From: Bacillus_BA songklensis
GTDB taxonomy: Bacteria; Bacillota; Bacilli; Bacillales; Bacillaceae_H
DNA: 64,000 nt
Direction of reading: 5' to 3'
Assembly: GCF_042649685.1 (NCBI RefSeq)
Contig: NZ_JBHRZT010000020.1
Coordinates: 62,001-126,000, forward strand
Shown piece after piece: positions 51,417 through 61,383 of this stretch; the first letter of the stretch is position 1, and the number at the start of each line of letters is the position of its first letter. Below the pieces are notes generated by a model. The model searched no databases and was not told the origin of the DNA. It saw only the letters and a list, made by a program, of their open reading frames with translations. Both the position numbers and the translations under genes were made by a program.

Positions 51417-52505
51417 TCACCTCGTCTCTTCTTTGCGCTCCTTTGCACGCAATTGACCACATGCAGCGTCAATATCATGGCCTTGTTCACGACGAATCGT
51501 GACATTGACCCCATGGTCTTTTAAAGTACGTTCGAATTTAAAGATTTGCTCTTTTGGTGTACGTACATAGTCCCGTTCTGGCACATAGTTGACAGGAATT
51601 AAGTTGATGTGACATTTCAATCCTTTCACCAGCTTGGCCAGCTCTTCGGCATGCTCGACTTGATCATTTACCCCGCCGAACAATCCGTACTCAAAGCTCA
51701 CTCGTCTTCCCGTCTTTTCAATATAATACTTGACCGCTTTCATTAAATCAGGCAGTTTATATGCACGGTTAATCGGCATTAAGCGAGAACGCAGCTCTGT
51801 GTTCGGTGCATGCAAGGAAATTGCAAAATTAATTTGTAACTTTTCATCAGCAAACTGATAAATTTTTGGAATTATTCCACTTGTTGATACGGTAATATGG
51901 CGAGCTCCGATGTTTAAACCATCATCAGAATTAATGATTTTTAAAAATTGTATCATAGAGTCGTAATTGTCGAAAGGCTCACCTATTCCCATAATTACGA
52001 CATGGCTGACACGTTCTCCTTGTTCATCCAAAGCCTTTTGCACTTTTACGACTTGAGCCACGATTTCGCCCGCTTCAAGGTTGCGTTTTAGCCCGCCTAA
52101 CGTAGATGCACAAAACGTACAACCGATGCGGCACCCGACTTGTGTGGTCACACAAATGGAATTCCCGTACTCGTGTCTCATAAGGACCGTTTCAATCGTA
52201 TATCCATCATGAAGTTCAAATAAAAATTTCATCGTCCCGTCTGATGATGTTTGCTGAACAGCTGTTTTTAATGTTGTAAGGACAAAATGATCTGCCAGCT
52301 TTTCTCGAAGATCTTTTGATAGGTTGGACATCTCCTCAAATGACGTCGCTCTTTTTTTGTAAAGCCAGTCATAAATCTGTTTGCCGCGGAATTTCTTTTC
52401 TCCGTTTTCTACGAGCCACTTTTCTAGTTCCTGTAATTCATATGAATAAATGGATGGCTTTTGAGTTATTTCTTTTGTTTCATTGTCTATTAATGTTTTT
52501 TCCAT
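51417..52505 (-). CDS. rlmN: Dual-specificity rRNA/tRNA adenine-C2 methyltransferase RlmN
   Basis: A 362-residue radical-SAM enzyme that methylates A2503 of 23S rRNA and A37 of tRNA. The cluster Cys residues are C125, C129 and C132 in CRIGCTFC; the methyl-carrier Cys is in DAACGQLRAK near the C-terminus. The ATG at 52505 shares a base with the rsmB stop. Confidence 0.97.
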   Translation of the reverse strand: MEKTLIDNETKEITQKPSIYSYELQELEKWLVENGEKKFRGKQIYDWLYKKRATSFEEMSNLSKDLREKLADHFVLTTLKTAVQQTSSDGTMKFLFELHDGYTIETVLMRHEYGNSICVTTQVGCRIGCTFCASTLGGLKRNLEAGEIVAQVVKVQKALDEQGERVSHVVIMGIGEPFDNYDSMIQFLKIINSDDGLNIGARHITVSTSGIIPKIYQFADEKLQINFAISLHAPNTELRSRLMPINRAYKLPDLMKAVKYYIEKTGRRVSFEYGLFGGVNDQVEHAEELAKLVKGLKCHINLIPVNYVPERDYVRTPKEQIFKFERTLKDHGVNVTIRREQGHDIDAACGQLRAKERKEETR

Positions 52506-53851
52506 TATTGCACCTTCTTTCGTAAACAAGCGATGTAAAATCCGTCCGTCTGAAAATCATCCGGAAACAGTTGAATTTGTCCATCCTTTACTTTTTCTGA
52601 AACGGCTTGGGGCAAACGATTGGTTAATGTATCATCTGGCCCAAAGTCAGGATGATGCTTTAAAAACGCCTCAACAACTTCCTTATTTTCCTCCTGGTCA
52701 ATGGTACATGTACTGTAGATCAATGTACCGCCCTTTTTCAGAAGCGGCTCTACCGCTTCCAAAATCTGCAGTTGAATGCGGGCGAGCTGTAAAATATCTT
52801 GTTCGGTTTTTGTATATTTCAAATCGGGCTTGCGTCTCATGACTCCAAAACCTGAACATGGCGCATCCACCAATATTTTGTCGAAGCTTTCTTTTCCAAA
52901 ATGCCCATTCACCTGACGGCTGTCCATTGCAATAGCGGTTACATTTGGAAGCTGTAAGCGTTCCACTTGTTCATTGATCAATTTTACTTTGTGATCATGA
53001 ATATCTAAAGATACTACAGCACCCGTATGGTAAAGCTTTTCGGCAATATGAGTTGTCTTGCCTCCGGGAGCAGCACAGCTATCTAACACCTTATCACCTT
53101 CAGCTGCTCCTACAGCATGCGCCACAAGCATGGAACTTTCGTCTTGAACAGTAAACATTCCGCGTCTAAATGCTTCTGTGTGAGCGGCGTTTCCTTTTTG
53201 AACTTCCAATGCCTCAGGAGCAAGCACGCCTCGCTTAACCTCGATTCCTTCTTCTGCCAGTTTCTCGATGACTTCTTCCAAAGTGAATCGGGATGTATTC
53301 ACACGAATGGTTTGCTTAGGCGGCAAAAGACTCGCTTCACAAATTTGACGGGTTTTATCGAGTCCATATTGGTCAGCCCACCTTTGAACAAGCCATAATG
53401 GATGACTCGTCTCCACCGCTAATTTTTCAACAGGATCTTTAATGGAGCCAAGAGACGGTATCCCTTGTCTCTGAACATTTCGGAGTACCCCGTTTACCAT
53501 AGAGGAAATTCCTCTATGCCCTCTTTTTTTCGCGATTTCAACCGCCTCATAAATCACGGCATGCTCCGGTACACGATCTAAATAAACGATTTGATAAAGG
53601 GATAAACGCAATAATACTTTTACCCATGCCTGCATTTTTACGGGATTTTTAAGAAAAGGCTGTAAATAGTAATCCAGCGTAATTTTGCGTTGAATCGTAC
53701 CATATACAATTTCCGTTAACAATCCCGCATCTTTGCCTGCCAGCTTATGCTTCTGAATGTTCTTGTTCAGCAGCAAATTGCTGAATGCCTGATTCTTCTC
53801 AATGGATAATAAAATATCCAGCGCTATTTCTCTTACATTGTACTTACTCAT
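52505..53851 (-). CDS. rsmB: 16S rRNA (cytosine967-C5)-methyltransferase RsmB (Sun)
   Basis: A 448-residue enzyme with an N-terminal NusB-like RNA-binding domain (1-140) and a C-terminal SAM fold. SAM motif LDSCAAPGGKTTHIAE; catalytic Cys pair in VDAPCSGFGVMRRKPD and YSTCTIDQEEN. It overlaps the fmt stop by 8 nt; AGGAG precedes the ATG. Confidence 0.97.
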   Translation of the reverse strand: MSKYNVREIALDILLSIEKNQAFSNLLLNKNIQKHKLAGKDAGLLTEIVYGTIQRKITLDYYLQPFLKNPVKMQAWVKVLLRLSLYQIVYLDRVPEHAVIYEAVEIAKKRGHRGISSMVNGVLRNVQRQGIPSLGSIKDPVEKLAVETSHPLWLVQRWADQYGLDKTRQICEASLLPPKQTIRVNTSRFTLEEVIEKLAEEGIEVKRGVLAPEALEVQKGNAAHTEAFRRGMFTVQDESSMLVAHAVGAAEGDKVLDSCAAPGGKTTHIAEKLYHTGAVVSLDIHDHKVKLINEQVERLQLPNVTAIAMDSRQVNGHFGKESFDKILVDAPCSGFGVMRRKPDLKYTKTEQDILQLARIQLQILEAVEPLLKKGGTLIYSTCTIDQEENKEVVEAFLKHHPDFGPDDTLTNRLPQAVSEKVKDGQIQLFPDDFQTDGFYIACLRKKVQ

Positions 53852-54791
53852 GTTTATCTCCTAATTGTACACCTGGTTCCAAAGAGGTGCCGCGTAAAAA
53901 TTGTCCGGCATCCATGCGTTTTTTACCTGATGGCTGCAGCTCTGTAATTTTAATCGCCGTCTCATTGCCAGTAGCTACAATAAATCCATCAGCTTCAAGG
54001 TCTAATACTGCACCAGGTGCTCCTTTTTTGGAAGAAACCACTTTTTCTCCCCACCAGATTTTCATCACTTGACCATTAAGAGTCGTATACGCAACAGGCC
54101 AAGGATTTAATCCACGTATATGATTGTATATTTCCTCCCCTGTTTTGCTCCAATCGATCTTCTCTTGCTCACGCTTAATGTTGTAAGCAAACGTTGCTTC
54201 CTCATCATTTTGTTTGATTGGCTTAATTTCTCCCCGAATAAGTGACGGAATGGTTTTCGATAACAGTGTTGAACCTGCAGCGCTTAGTTTGTCATGCAAT
54301 GTTCCGACATTGTCTTTTTCGTCAATCGGTACTTCCACCTGTGTTAAAATGTCACCTGCATCTAGTTTCTCCACCATATACATAATTGTCACGCCCGTTT
54401 TTTCTTTTCCTTGTAAAATAGAATAGTGGATAGGCGCACCGCCGCGAAGCTCCGGCAATAATGAGGCATGAACATTGATGCATCCGTATTTCGGTGCCTC
54501 TAAAATTTCCTTCGGCAAAATTTGTCCGAACGCAGCTGTTACGATTAAATCCGGTTTGTATGCCAATACTTTTTCGTATTCTTCCTGAACACGAATTTTT
54601 TCCGGCTGCAATACTGGAATTCCATGTTTTTCTGCCTCTACCTTCACCGGGGGGGGAGTCAATACTTTTTTACGGCCTACAGGCCTGTCTGGTTGTGTAA
54701 CAACAGCCGAAATATGATAGCCGTCTTTAATTAGTGTTTGTAACACCGGTACAGAAAAATCCGGGGTTCCCATAAATACGATATTTAACAT
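53844..54791 (-). CDS. fmt: Methionyl-tRNA formyltransferase
   Basis: A 315-residue enzyme that formylates initiator Met-tRNA. Catalytic Asn, His and Asp are in CINVHASLLPELRGGAPI and MVEKLDAGDIL; the C-terminal OB domain binds tRNA. The start at 54791 (MLNIVFMGTPDFSVP) fits the family; a GTG at 54803 overlaps the def stop and would add four residues. Confidence 0.97.
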   Translation of the reverse strand: MLNIVFMGTPDFSVPVLQTLIKDGYHISAVVTQPDRPVGRKKVLTPPPVKVEAEKHGIPVLQPEKIRVQEEYEKVLAYKPDLIVTAAFGQILPKEILEAPKYGCINVHASLLPELRGGAPIHYSILQGKEKTGVTIMYMVEKLDAGDILTQVEVPIDEKDNVGTLHDKLSAAGSTLLSKTIPSLIRGEIKPIKQNDEEATFAYNIKREQEKIDWSKTGEEIYNHIRGLNPWPVAYTTLNGQVMKIWWGEKVVSSKKGAPGAVLDLEADGFIVATGNETAIKITELQPSGKKRMDAGQFLRGTSLEPGVQLGDKHE

Positions 54792-54802
54792 CTTACCATT
54801 CA

Positions 54803-55276
54803 CTACCCTTCTAATTCTCCTTCTTCATAATAGCGCGTTACTTTGGAAGTGAATAACACGCCGTGAAGATGATCGATCTCATGCTGGATGGCTCTCGCCA
54901 AGAAACCCTTGGCCTCAACGACATATACTTTTCCGCGTCTATTTTGTGCTTTTACTTTTACATACTGGGCACGTTCAACCTCACCAAAAAGGTCCGGAAA
55001 ACTGAGACAGCCTTCTGGACCCGTTTGTTCACCGCGCTGTTCTAGAATGACAGGATTGATAAGCTCAATCTTGCCATGACGGTCACCCACATCTACAACC
55101 GCAACTTGTTGGGTCACCCCGACTTGAGGTGCTGCTAAGCCCACCCCATCTGCTTCGATCATTAAATCATACATTCCATTCAACAATTTTGCCAATTTAT
55201 TATCAAACTCTGTGACACGTTCACATTCTTGTTCCAGAATAGGATCAGGATAATAAACGAGTGATAGTTTAGTCAA
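54803..55276 (-). CDS. def: Peptide deformylase
   Basis: A 157-residue metallohydrolase removing the N-formyl group from new proteins. The three motifs are GVGLAAPQ, EGCLSFP (metal Cys) and QHEIDHLHG (two metal His). The start is TTG at 55276 with CAGGAGGA 6 nt upstream; the upstream ATG at 55315 lies before that site and would give an N-terminal tail without family support. It pairs functionally with fmt. Confidence 0.96.
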   Translation of the reverse strand: MTKLSLVYYPDPILEQECERVTEFDNKLAKLLNGMYDLMIEADGVGLAAPQVGVTQQVAVVDVGDRHGKIELINPVILEQRGEQTGPEGCLSFPDLFGEVERAQYVKVKAQNRRGKVYVVEAKGFLARAIQHEIDHLHGVLFTSKVTRYYEEGELEG

Positions 55277-55376
55277 TGTGTTTCCTCCTGAAAAGTTATC
55301 ATTCATTTTTTTCAACTTGCTTGAACCCTAGTCTTTATTAAGAAACCTCTGTATGGACTCAGTGATGAAAAGCTAT

Positions 55377-55421
55377 GTTAAAGCCTACCGTATAAAGAAA
55401 ATCGGTATGGTTCTTTAACAA
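55377..55421. repeat. Hairpin downstream of priA
   Basis: TGTTAAAG...CTTTAACA and an inner CTACCG/CGGTAT stem, about 45 nt after the priA stop; U-tract poor. It may be the terminator between priA and def. Nothing else is recognised in 55277-55465. Confidence 0.4.
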
Positions 55422-55465
55422 GGTCTCGCTCGAAATACCAGCCTTGCGTTCTCCATGTGCAAACA

Positions 55466-57877
55466 TCACATCATGGAATATGGCTGCAGATCAACCGTAA
55501 TGGAGAGCTGCTGTTGCTGCATTTCCCGCTGATAACGGTCCAATATAAACTTTAAAGATGGGATCAGTTCTGGTTCCAGCTTGTATTTTATCATGCATTG
55601 ATAACGATATCTATCTTTTACCTTCGCAATCGGCGAGGCGACAGGACCGAGAACAACCGTATTGTTTGAAAGCTTTTGCCGTAAAAATTGGGCAATTTTA
55701 TCGGTGACGGCCACGACCTTTGTCAGTTCTTCATGTGAAACCGTTACTAACGCTACATAATAAAAAGGGGGATACTGATGCATCTTTCTTGCCATCATTT
55801 CCTGCTGATAAAATGCATCAAAATCATGCTGGCCCGCCAGCTGAATGCTATAATGTTCCGGCGTATATGTTTGAATTACGACTTCTCCGGGAAGATGATG
55901 TCTTCCTGCACGGCCGCTCACCTGGGTCAACAGCTGAAATGTTTTTTCAGACGAGCGAAAATCAGGAAGATGAAGCATTGTATCAGCAGATAACACTCCA
56001 ACTAATGTGACGTTTGGAAAATCAAGACCTTTTGCAATCATCTGTGTCCCTAACAAAATTTGTGCTTTCTGTTCTGCAAATTGATCCAGCAGCCGTTCAT
56101 GCGCTCCTTTTCTGCTTGTCGTATCTACATCCATCCGAATAACGCTTGCCTCAGGCAATAATTTCGTTAATTCTTCTTCCACCTTTTGAGTGCCTGTGCC
56201 GAAATAACGAATATGTTCACTATTACACTCCGGACATGTGACAGCGGCAGGCTGTTCATATCCACAATAGTGACATTTCAATAAATGATTATACCGATGA
56301 TACGTAAGCGATATTTCACAATGGGGGCATGTATGGACGTAACCGCAGTCGCGGCACATAACAAAAGATGAGTGACCCCGTTTATTTAAAAGCAGAACGA
56401 TTTGCTCTCCCTTTTCAAGCCGATCCTGCATTTTCTCAAATAACAATGTCGAAAACATGGACCGATTACCGCCGCGCAGCTCTTCTCTCATATCTACGAT
56501 ATCAACGGCCGGGAGTGCGGAATCATTCATTCTTTTCCTTAGCGTTAATAACTTATATACACCTTTTTTTGCGCGTGCAAATGATTCTAATGTAGGAGTG
56601 GCACTTCCGAGAACAACCGGGCATTCGTGGTGTTTCCCCCTGTAAATGGCCACATCACGTGCATGATATCTCGGAGTTTCTTCCTGTTTATAGCTTGTTT
56701 CATGTTCTTCATCAATAATAATAATTCCGAGATTTTGAAACGGAGCAAATACTGCCGACCTTGCCCCTACAACCACCGACACTTCTTTTCGCTGGATTTT
56801 TCGCCATTCATCGTACTTTTCTCCCGATGACAGCCCACTGTGAAGAACGGCCACTTTGGAGCCGAATCTCCCTTTGAACCGTTTGACCATTTGCGGAGTT
56901 AACGAAATTTCAGGAACAAGGACAATGGCTTCTTTTCCTTCTTTTAATACTTGATCGATCGATTGAAGGTACACTTCTGTCTTCCCGCTTCCAGTCACTC
57001 CGTACATTAAGAAAACATCATGCTTAGCCTCTTCTATTGTTTGTAGAATAGGGGTGATGGCCTGTTCTTGTTCTTCCGTCAACGGAAAAGCACTCGTTTT
57101 CCCAAAGGCCTCTTCATCATACGGCTGGCGATACACCTCAATGTTTGTTTCTCCCAGCACCCCTTTATTAACGAGCGCCTTTACAGGGGCTTGTGTAACA
57201 TTTAACTGTTCGCATAACTCCTTCAATGCAATTTCACCGGGATGTTTCAAGAAAAAGGCTAAAACGTTTTTTTGCTTTTCAGCCTGCTTCGGCATTTGTT
57301 CCGCCAGTTGTTGAAGTTGCACAGCCGCGTATAAGGGTTTGATCCCTTTTACCGTCTTTTTTCTGGCACGGTTTTTCACGATGTAAATGACTTCCAAATA
57401 CCCCTTTTGAATATCCCGGTAAAAAGAAGAAAGATGATCTTGGTGGACACCGCTTAATAGGACGGCATCTTCTTGTTTAAAATACTGCTGCACATCCTCA
57501 TGCAATAAGCTCATATCTTCTGGATAAAGAAGCCTGACTTCCTTATCATATGTCGCCTTCATGGCCGCAGGCAGCATCGCCTGGAAAGCAGAAATCGCAT
57601 AACATAAGGTCTTTTCAGTCAGCCAATGTCCGAGCTGTAACAATTCTTCCGTTAACACAGGGTACGGATCAAGCAACTCGACAATCGGCTTTAGTTTTTT
57701 GAATTCCGAATGTTCTTTCAAACCGACCACAAATCCTTGAACTTTCCTCGGTCCAAAGGGCACGATCACACGCATGCCTTTTTGAAGCACATCGGCCCAT
57801 TTTTCAGGAATGAGATAATCAAATGTACGATCTGTTTGTTTGGCAGCTACATCTACAATGACGCTGGCAATTTTCAT
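55466..57877 (-). CDS. priA: Primosomal protein N' (replication restart helicase PriA)
   Basis: An 803-residue helicase that reloads the replisome at stalled forks. N-terminal 3'-end-binding domain, Walker A GVTGSGKTEVYL, DEEH box, HARDVAIYRG, then two zinc sites with Cys pairs (CRDCGYVHTCPHC; CHYCGYEQPAAVTCPEC). The ATG at 57877 has AGAAGG upstream. Length equals B. subtilis PriA. Confidence 0.97.
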   Translation of the reverse strand: MKIASVIVDVAAKQTDRTFDYLIPEKWADVLQKGMRVIVPFGPRKVQGFVVGLKEHSEFKKLKPIVELLDPYPVLTEELLQLGHWLTEKTLCYAISAFQAMLPAAMKATYDKEVRLLYPEDMSLLHEDVQQYFKQEDAVLLSGVHQDHLSSFYRDIQKGYLEVIYIVKNRARKKTVKGIKPLYAAVQLQQLAEQMPKQAEKQKNVLAFFLKHPGEIALKELCEQLNVTQAPVKALVNKGVLGETNIEVYRQPYDEEAFGKTSAFPLTEEQEQAITPILQTIEEAKHDVFLMYGVTGSGKTEVYLQSIDQVLKEGKEAIVLVPEISLTPQMVKRFKGRFGSKVAVLHSGLSSGEKYDEWRKIQRKEVSVVVGARSAVFAPFQNLGIIIIDEEHETSYKQEETPRYHARDVAIYRGKHHECPVVLGSATPTLESFARAKKGVYKLLTLRKRMNDSALPAVDIVDMREELRGGNRSMFSTLLFEKMQDRLEKGEQIVLLLNKRGHSSFVMCRDCGYVHTCPHCEISLTYHRYNHLLKCHYCGYEQPAAVTCPECNSEHIRYFGTGTQKVEEELTKLLPEASVIRMDVDTTSRKGAHERLLDQFAEQKAQILLGTQMIAKGLDFPNVTLVGVLSADTMLHLPDFRSSEKTFQLLTQVSGRAGRHHLPGEVVIQTYTPEHYSIQLAGQHDFDAFYQQEMMARKMHQYPPFYYVALVTVSHEELTKVVAVTDKIAQFLRQKLSNNTVVLGPVASPIAKVKDRYRYQCMIKYKLEPELIPSLKFILDRYQREMQQQQLSITVDLQPYSMM

Positions 57878-57882
57878 ACTTG

Positions 57883-59085
57883 TCAACCTTCTAACATATT
57901 CTGTATTTCTTCCAATATTTTTTGGGCAACTTCTCTTTTTGAAAGTAAAGGAAGTTCTTTGATTTCACCTGTCCGCTTGTACATCGTTACAATGTTTGTG
58001 TCTCCGCCAAAGCCCGCTCCTTTTTTACTGATGTTATTGGCAATGATCATATCGACATTTTTTTCGCGCAATTTCTTTTGGGCATATTCCGCCACCTTCT
58101 CGGTTTCGGCCGCGAAACCGATTAAAAGCTGCTTTTCTTTTTTCTCTCCTAAAGTTTTTAAAATATCCTTCGTCCGCTCAAGCTCGATTACTGCATCACC
58201 CGGCTGTTTTTTCATTTTTTGCTCATGAACGTTTTTCGGTCGATAATCGGCAACTGCCGCTGATTTGATGACAACGTCCATGTCAGGATAATGTTTTATG
58301 ACTTGTTCATACATCTCTTGGGCGCTTTCAATCTGGATGACATGAACTCCTTTTGGATACGCCACATTCGTCGGTCCGGTTACGAGCGTTACATCAGCCC
58401 CTAATTCTCTCGCTTCTTCAGCAATCGCATAACCCATTTTTCCGGTGGAATGATTCGTAATAAATCGAACGGGATCAATCTTCTCTCTCGTTGGTCCGGC
58501 TGTAATAAGAATATTTTTTCCTTTTAGAGGCCGATTGGATTCCCGCTGAAAAAGCTGCTGGACAAGTGTCACTATATTTTCCGGTTCTTCCAACCTTCCT
58601 TTTCCCACATACCCGCAGGCAAGATATCCTTCCGACGGCTCTACAAATTCATAACCGTGCGAGGACAATGTTTCAATATTTCGTTTTACTGCAGGGTGAT
58701 CATACATATGGACATTCATGGCAGGAGCAATCCATACTTTCGCCGTTGTCGCAAGAAGCGTGGTTGAAATCATGTCATCAGCAATTCCATTCGCCAATTT
58801 ACCAATTATATTCGCTGTTGCCGGTGCCACCAGAACAAGATCCGCCCAATCGGCAAGATCGATATGGGCGATGACTGCCGGGTTTTTCTCGTCAAATGTA
58901 TCTGTATAAACCGGGTTTCTCGACAGTGACTGAAATGTAAGAGGAGTGACAAATTCACTCGCAGACTTTGTCATCATCACTTTTACTTCAAAGCCGGCCT
59001 GCACAAGCTTACTTGTTAAAGCAGCTGCTTTATAAACAGCAATTCCTCCTGTTACACATAACAAAATCCGTTTTCCCTTTACCAT
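57883..59085 (-). CDS. coaBC: Bifunctional phosphopantothenoylcysteine decarboxylase/synthetase CoaBC
   Basis: A 400-residue coenzyme A biosynthesis enzyme. The N-terminal flavin-dependent CoaC half has CVTGGIAVYKA, catalytic His in HIDLADWAD, APAMNVHMY and the Cys lid ACGYVGKGRL. The C-terminal CoaB half starts ITAGPTREKIDPVRFITNHSTG. The ATG at 59085 has GGTGGGAG upstream. Confidence 0.97.
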   Translation of the reverse strand: MVKGKRILLCVTGGIAVYKAAALTSKLVQAGFEVKVMMTKSASEFVTPLTFQSLSRNPVYTDTFDEKNPAVIAHIDLADWADLVLVAPATANIIGKLANGIADDMISTTLLATTAKVWIAPAMNVHMYDHPAVKRNIETLSSHGYEFVEPSEGYLACGYVGKGRLEEPENIVTLVQQLFQRESNRPLKGKNILITAGPTREKIDPVRFITNHSTGKMGYAIAEEARELGADVTLVTGPTNVAYPKGVHVIQIESAQEMYEQVIKHYPDMDVVIKSAAVADYRPKNVHEQKMKKQPGDAVIELERTKDILKTLGEKKEKQLLIGFAAETEKVAEYAQKKLREKNVDMIIANNISKKGAGFGGDTNIVTMYKRTGEIKELPLLSKREVAQKILEEIQNMLEG

Positions 59086-59115
59086 TCTTCTCCCACCTAT
59101 TCCATGTATCATGAT

Positions 59116-59150
59116 GAAAAAAATAACAACCTGCAGTAGGTTGTTATTTT
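59116..59150 (-). terminator. Terminator after rpoZ
   Basis: AAAATAACAACCT and AGGTTGTTATTTT pair perfectly around a 5-nt loop; TTTTTTTC follows on the minus strand. Confidence 0.88.
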
Positions 59151-59163
59151 CTTAAAACAGCGA

Positions 59164-59394
59164 TTATCTTTCTAAAGCAGAATCTTCATTGTCTTGCTTT
59201 TGTGCTTTTGTATAACTTAATAACTCAGCGTCAATCTCTTCTAAGGCCTTGCCCACATATTTACGGGAAACAGGCTTTCCAATCATTAAATCGTCATTTA
59301 GCTGAAGCTGACGGGCTCTTTTTGCCGCTACAGTTACAAGCGTATACTTAGAATCTAACTTTCTCATTAATGAGTCAATGGATGGATAAAGCAT
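59164..59394 (-). CDS. rpoZ: RNA polymerase omega subunit
   Basis: A 76-residue omega subunit (MLYPSIDSLMRKLDSKYTLVTVAAKRARQL), which helps fold and hold the beta-prime subunit. It is a little longer than in B. subtilis because of a charged tail. It starts 3 nt after gmk with a GAGGTAG site inside gmk. Confidence 0.95.
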   Translation of the reverse strand: MLYPSIDSLMRKLDSKYTLVTVAAKRARQLQLNDDLMIGKPVSRKYVGKALEEIDAELLSYTKAQKQDNEDSALER

Positions 59395-59397
59395 AAA

Positions 59398-60012
59398 TTA
59401 TTCTACCTCCAGCATTCTTTTATAACGGGCTGCTATTCTGTCACGACGGCAATGTTCAGCCGTGACGATGGCTTTGATTCGATCACAGGCATGTTCCACC
59501 TTGTCATTTTCAACGACATAATCGTAAGCATCCATCATATCGATTTCTTCTTTCGCTACTTTCATGCGGTTGTTGATCAAGTCTTCGCTTTCCGTTCCGC
59601 GGTTCACAATACGGTTTTTCAATTCCGAAAGGCTTGGCGGTGCCAGGAAAATGAACAAGCCTTCCGGAAAAGCATTTTTCACTTGAAGAGCGCCCTGTAC
59701 TTCAATTTCAAGAAAAACGTCTTTGCCTTCCGATAAGGTTTTCTCTACATAATCAATCGGCGTGCCATAATAATTGCCTACATATTCCGCCCATTCAAGC
59801 AGCTTATTTTCTTTAATCATCGTTTCAAACTCTTCACGACTTTTAAAGAAATAATCAACACCGTTTACTTCACCTTCACGCGGCTTTCTCGTTGTGGCTG
59901 AAATGGAGTATTCAAAATTTGTATCTTCCTGCGAAAATAACGCTTTACGCACCGTTCCTTTCCCTACGCCTGACGGTCCTGAAAGAACGATTAATAAGCC
60001 TCTCTCTCTCAT
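59398..60012 (-). CDS. gmk: Guanylate kinase
   Basis: A 204-residue kinase converting GMP to GDP. P-loop GPSGVGKG (12-19), GMP-binding SATTRKPREGEVNGVDYFF, and lid segment GTESEDLINNRM. The ATG at 60012 gives exactly the B. subtilis length; a TTG at 60021 is nearer the AAGGG site and cannot be excluded. Confidence 0.96.
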   Translation of the reverse strand: MRERGLLIVLSGPSGVGKGTVRKALFSQEDTNFEYSISATTRKPREGEVNGVDYFFKSREEFETMIKENKLLEWAEYVGNYYGTPIDYVEKTLSEGKDVFLEIEVQGALQVKNAFPEGLFIFLAPPSLSELKNRIVNRGTESEDLINNRMKVAKEEIDMMDAYDYVVENDKVEHACDRIKAIVTAEHCRRDRIAARYKRMLEVE

Positions 60013-60026
60013 TGTGCCCAAATGAC

Positions 60027-60290
60027 CTACCCTTCTGATAATTGTTCTTCTTTATTTGTAATTCGATGTGAAACCGTTTCTGGCTGAACAGGCGCTAAAA
60101 TAACATGATCGCTGTCCATAATCACAACCGATCTCGTTTTCCTTCCCAACGTTGCATCAATCAATGTACCTCGTTCTTTCGCATCTTGAATCATACGCTT
60201 AATCGGAGCTGAATCAGGATGGACGACAGAAATAATGCGATGCGATGAAATAAAATTTCCAAATCCTATATTAATCAACTTGCCGCTCAT
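60027..60290 (-). CDS. remA: Biofilm matrix regulator RemA (DUF370)
   Basis: An 87-residue DNA-binding protein (INIGFGNFISSHRIISVVHPDSAPIKRMIQDAK) that activates extracellular-matrix and osmoprotection operons in B. subtilis. It forms ring-shaped oligomers. AGGAGG lies 6 nt before the ATG. It sits between yloC and gmk, the standard place. Confidence 0.95.
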   Translation of the reverse strand: MSGKLINIGFGNFISSHRIISVVHPDSAPIKRMIQDAKERGTLIDATLGRKTRSVVIMDSDHVILAPVQPETVSHRITNKEEQLSEG

Positions 60291-60351
60291 CTACAAGCCT
60301 CCTAATGGGTTATATTGTAACCGTCTTGGCGGTAACCTAACCCCACTTCCA

Positions 60352-61227
60352 TTATTCAATATTTTGAACTTGTTCTTTAACTCGTTCTACAGCGGTTTTC
60401 ATCTCCACAACAAACTGAGCAATCTCCCCATTGTTTGCTTTCGCACCAATCGTGTTCATCTCACGATTCAACTCTTGAACAAGAAAATCAAGCTTCCGCC
60501 CCATCGCCTCTCCTTCCCGGATTGTTTGGATAAATTGGGAGAGGTGGCTTTCAATTCTTGTTAATTCTTCGTTAATATCCGCTTTATCAGCAAAGATGGC
60601 CGCTTCCGTCACTATCCGCTGTTCATCTATTGCGCCACCCGCCAAGTCTGCCAATCGTTTTTGCAAACGATGGCGGTATTGCTCAACCACTTGTGGAGCC
60701 AATAAGACAATCTGTTCACGAGCACGTTTAATCTGCTCTAGATGTGCAAGAACATCTTGTACTAACTGCTCTCCTTCCAATCGTCTCATTTCCACTAATT
60801 GTACAACGGCCTGCTCAGCCGCTTGAAGAACAAGATCATAAATCGGTGAATGGTCCGCCTCTTCTTCAAAAGTTGTAAGGACATCTGGCATCTTTAACAA
60901 ATCATACACACGAATATCATCTTTCAAGTTATATTCATCTTTTGCCTTTTGCAAATTTTGCATATATTCTTGTAACAGCTGCCAATCCATCTGAACTTTT
61001 TTCTTTGTGATGTTCTCACCTGATATGGCAACAAAAACCTCTATCCGTCCACGTTTTATGTATGCTTGAATCAGTTTTTTTATTTTATCTTCCATTTGAA
61101 GTAATGGTCTTGGCATGCGAATCACCATCTCACAAAAACGATGATTGACAGATTTCATCTCCACTATCACCATGTATTGGGAAGATTCCGCTTTACCTCT
61201 GCCAAAACCTGTCATACTATAAACCAT
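60352..61227 (-). CDS. yloC: YicC/YloC family endoribonuclease
   Basis: A 291-residue protein with the N-terminal YicC domain (SMTGFGRGKAESSQYMVIVEMKSVNHRFCE) and C-terminal DUF1732 (IDEQRIVTEAAIFADKADINEELTRIESHL). Family members are RNases; the Bacillus role is little known. Start ATG at 61227 gives the exact B. subtilis length; ribosome site GTGGATGTG is weak. The 30-codon upstream extension is rejected. Confidence 0.93.
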   Translation of the reverse strand: MVYSMTGFGRGKAESSQYMVIVEMKSVNHRFCEMVIRMPRPLLQMEDKIKKLIQAYIKRGRIEVFVAISGENITKKKVQMDWQLLQEYMQNLQKAKDEYNLKDDIRVYDLLKMPDVLTTFEEEADHSPIYDLVLQAAEQAVVQLVEMRRLEGEQLVQDVLAHLEQIKRAREQIVLLAPQVVEQYRHRLQKRLADLAGGAIDEQRIVTEAAIFADKADINEELTRIESHLSQFIQTIREGEAMGRKLDFLVQELNREMNTIGAKANNGEIAQFVVEMKTAVERVKEQVQNIE

Positions 61228-61330
61228 CTTATCACATCCACTATGTACATATCTTACACAAAATAATGACGAAAGGAAAGATAAAGAAAAGTTGGCTTGC
61301 ACCAAGAAAGATGACACTTTCTAGTAAACC

Positions 61331-61368
61331 AAAAGAAAAGGTAATAGAAGCGTCTTCTATTACCTTTT
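61331..61368 (-). terminator. Terminator after yloB
   Basis: AAAAGGTAATAGAAG and CTTCTATTACCTTTT pair perfectly (15 bp) with a 3-nt loop; CTTTTGG follows on the minus strand. Confidence 0.85.
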
Positions 61369-61383
61369 GCATTATAACATAGT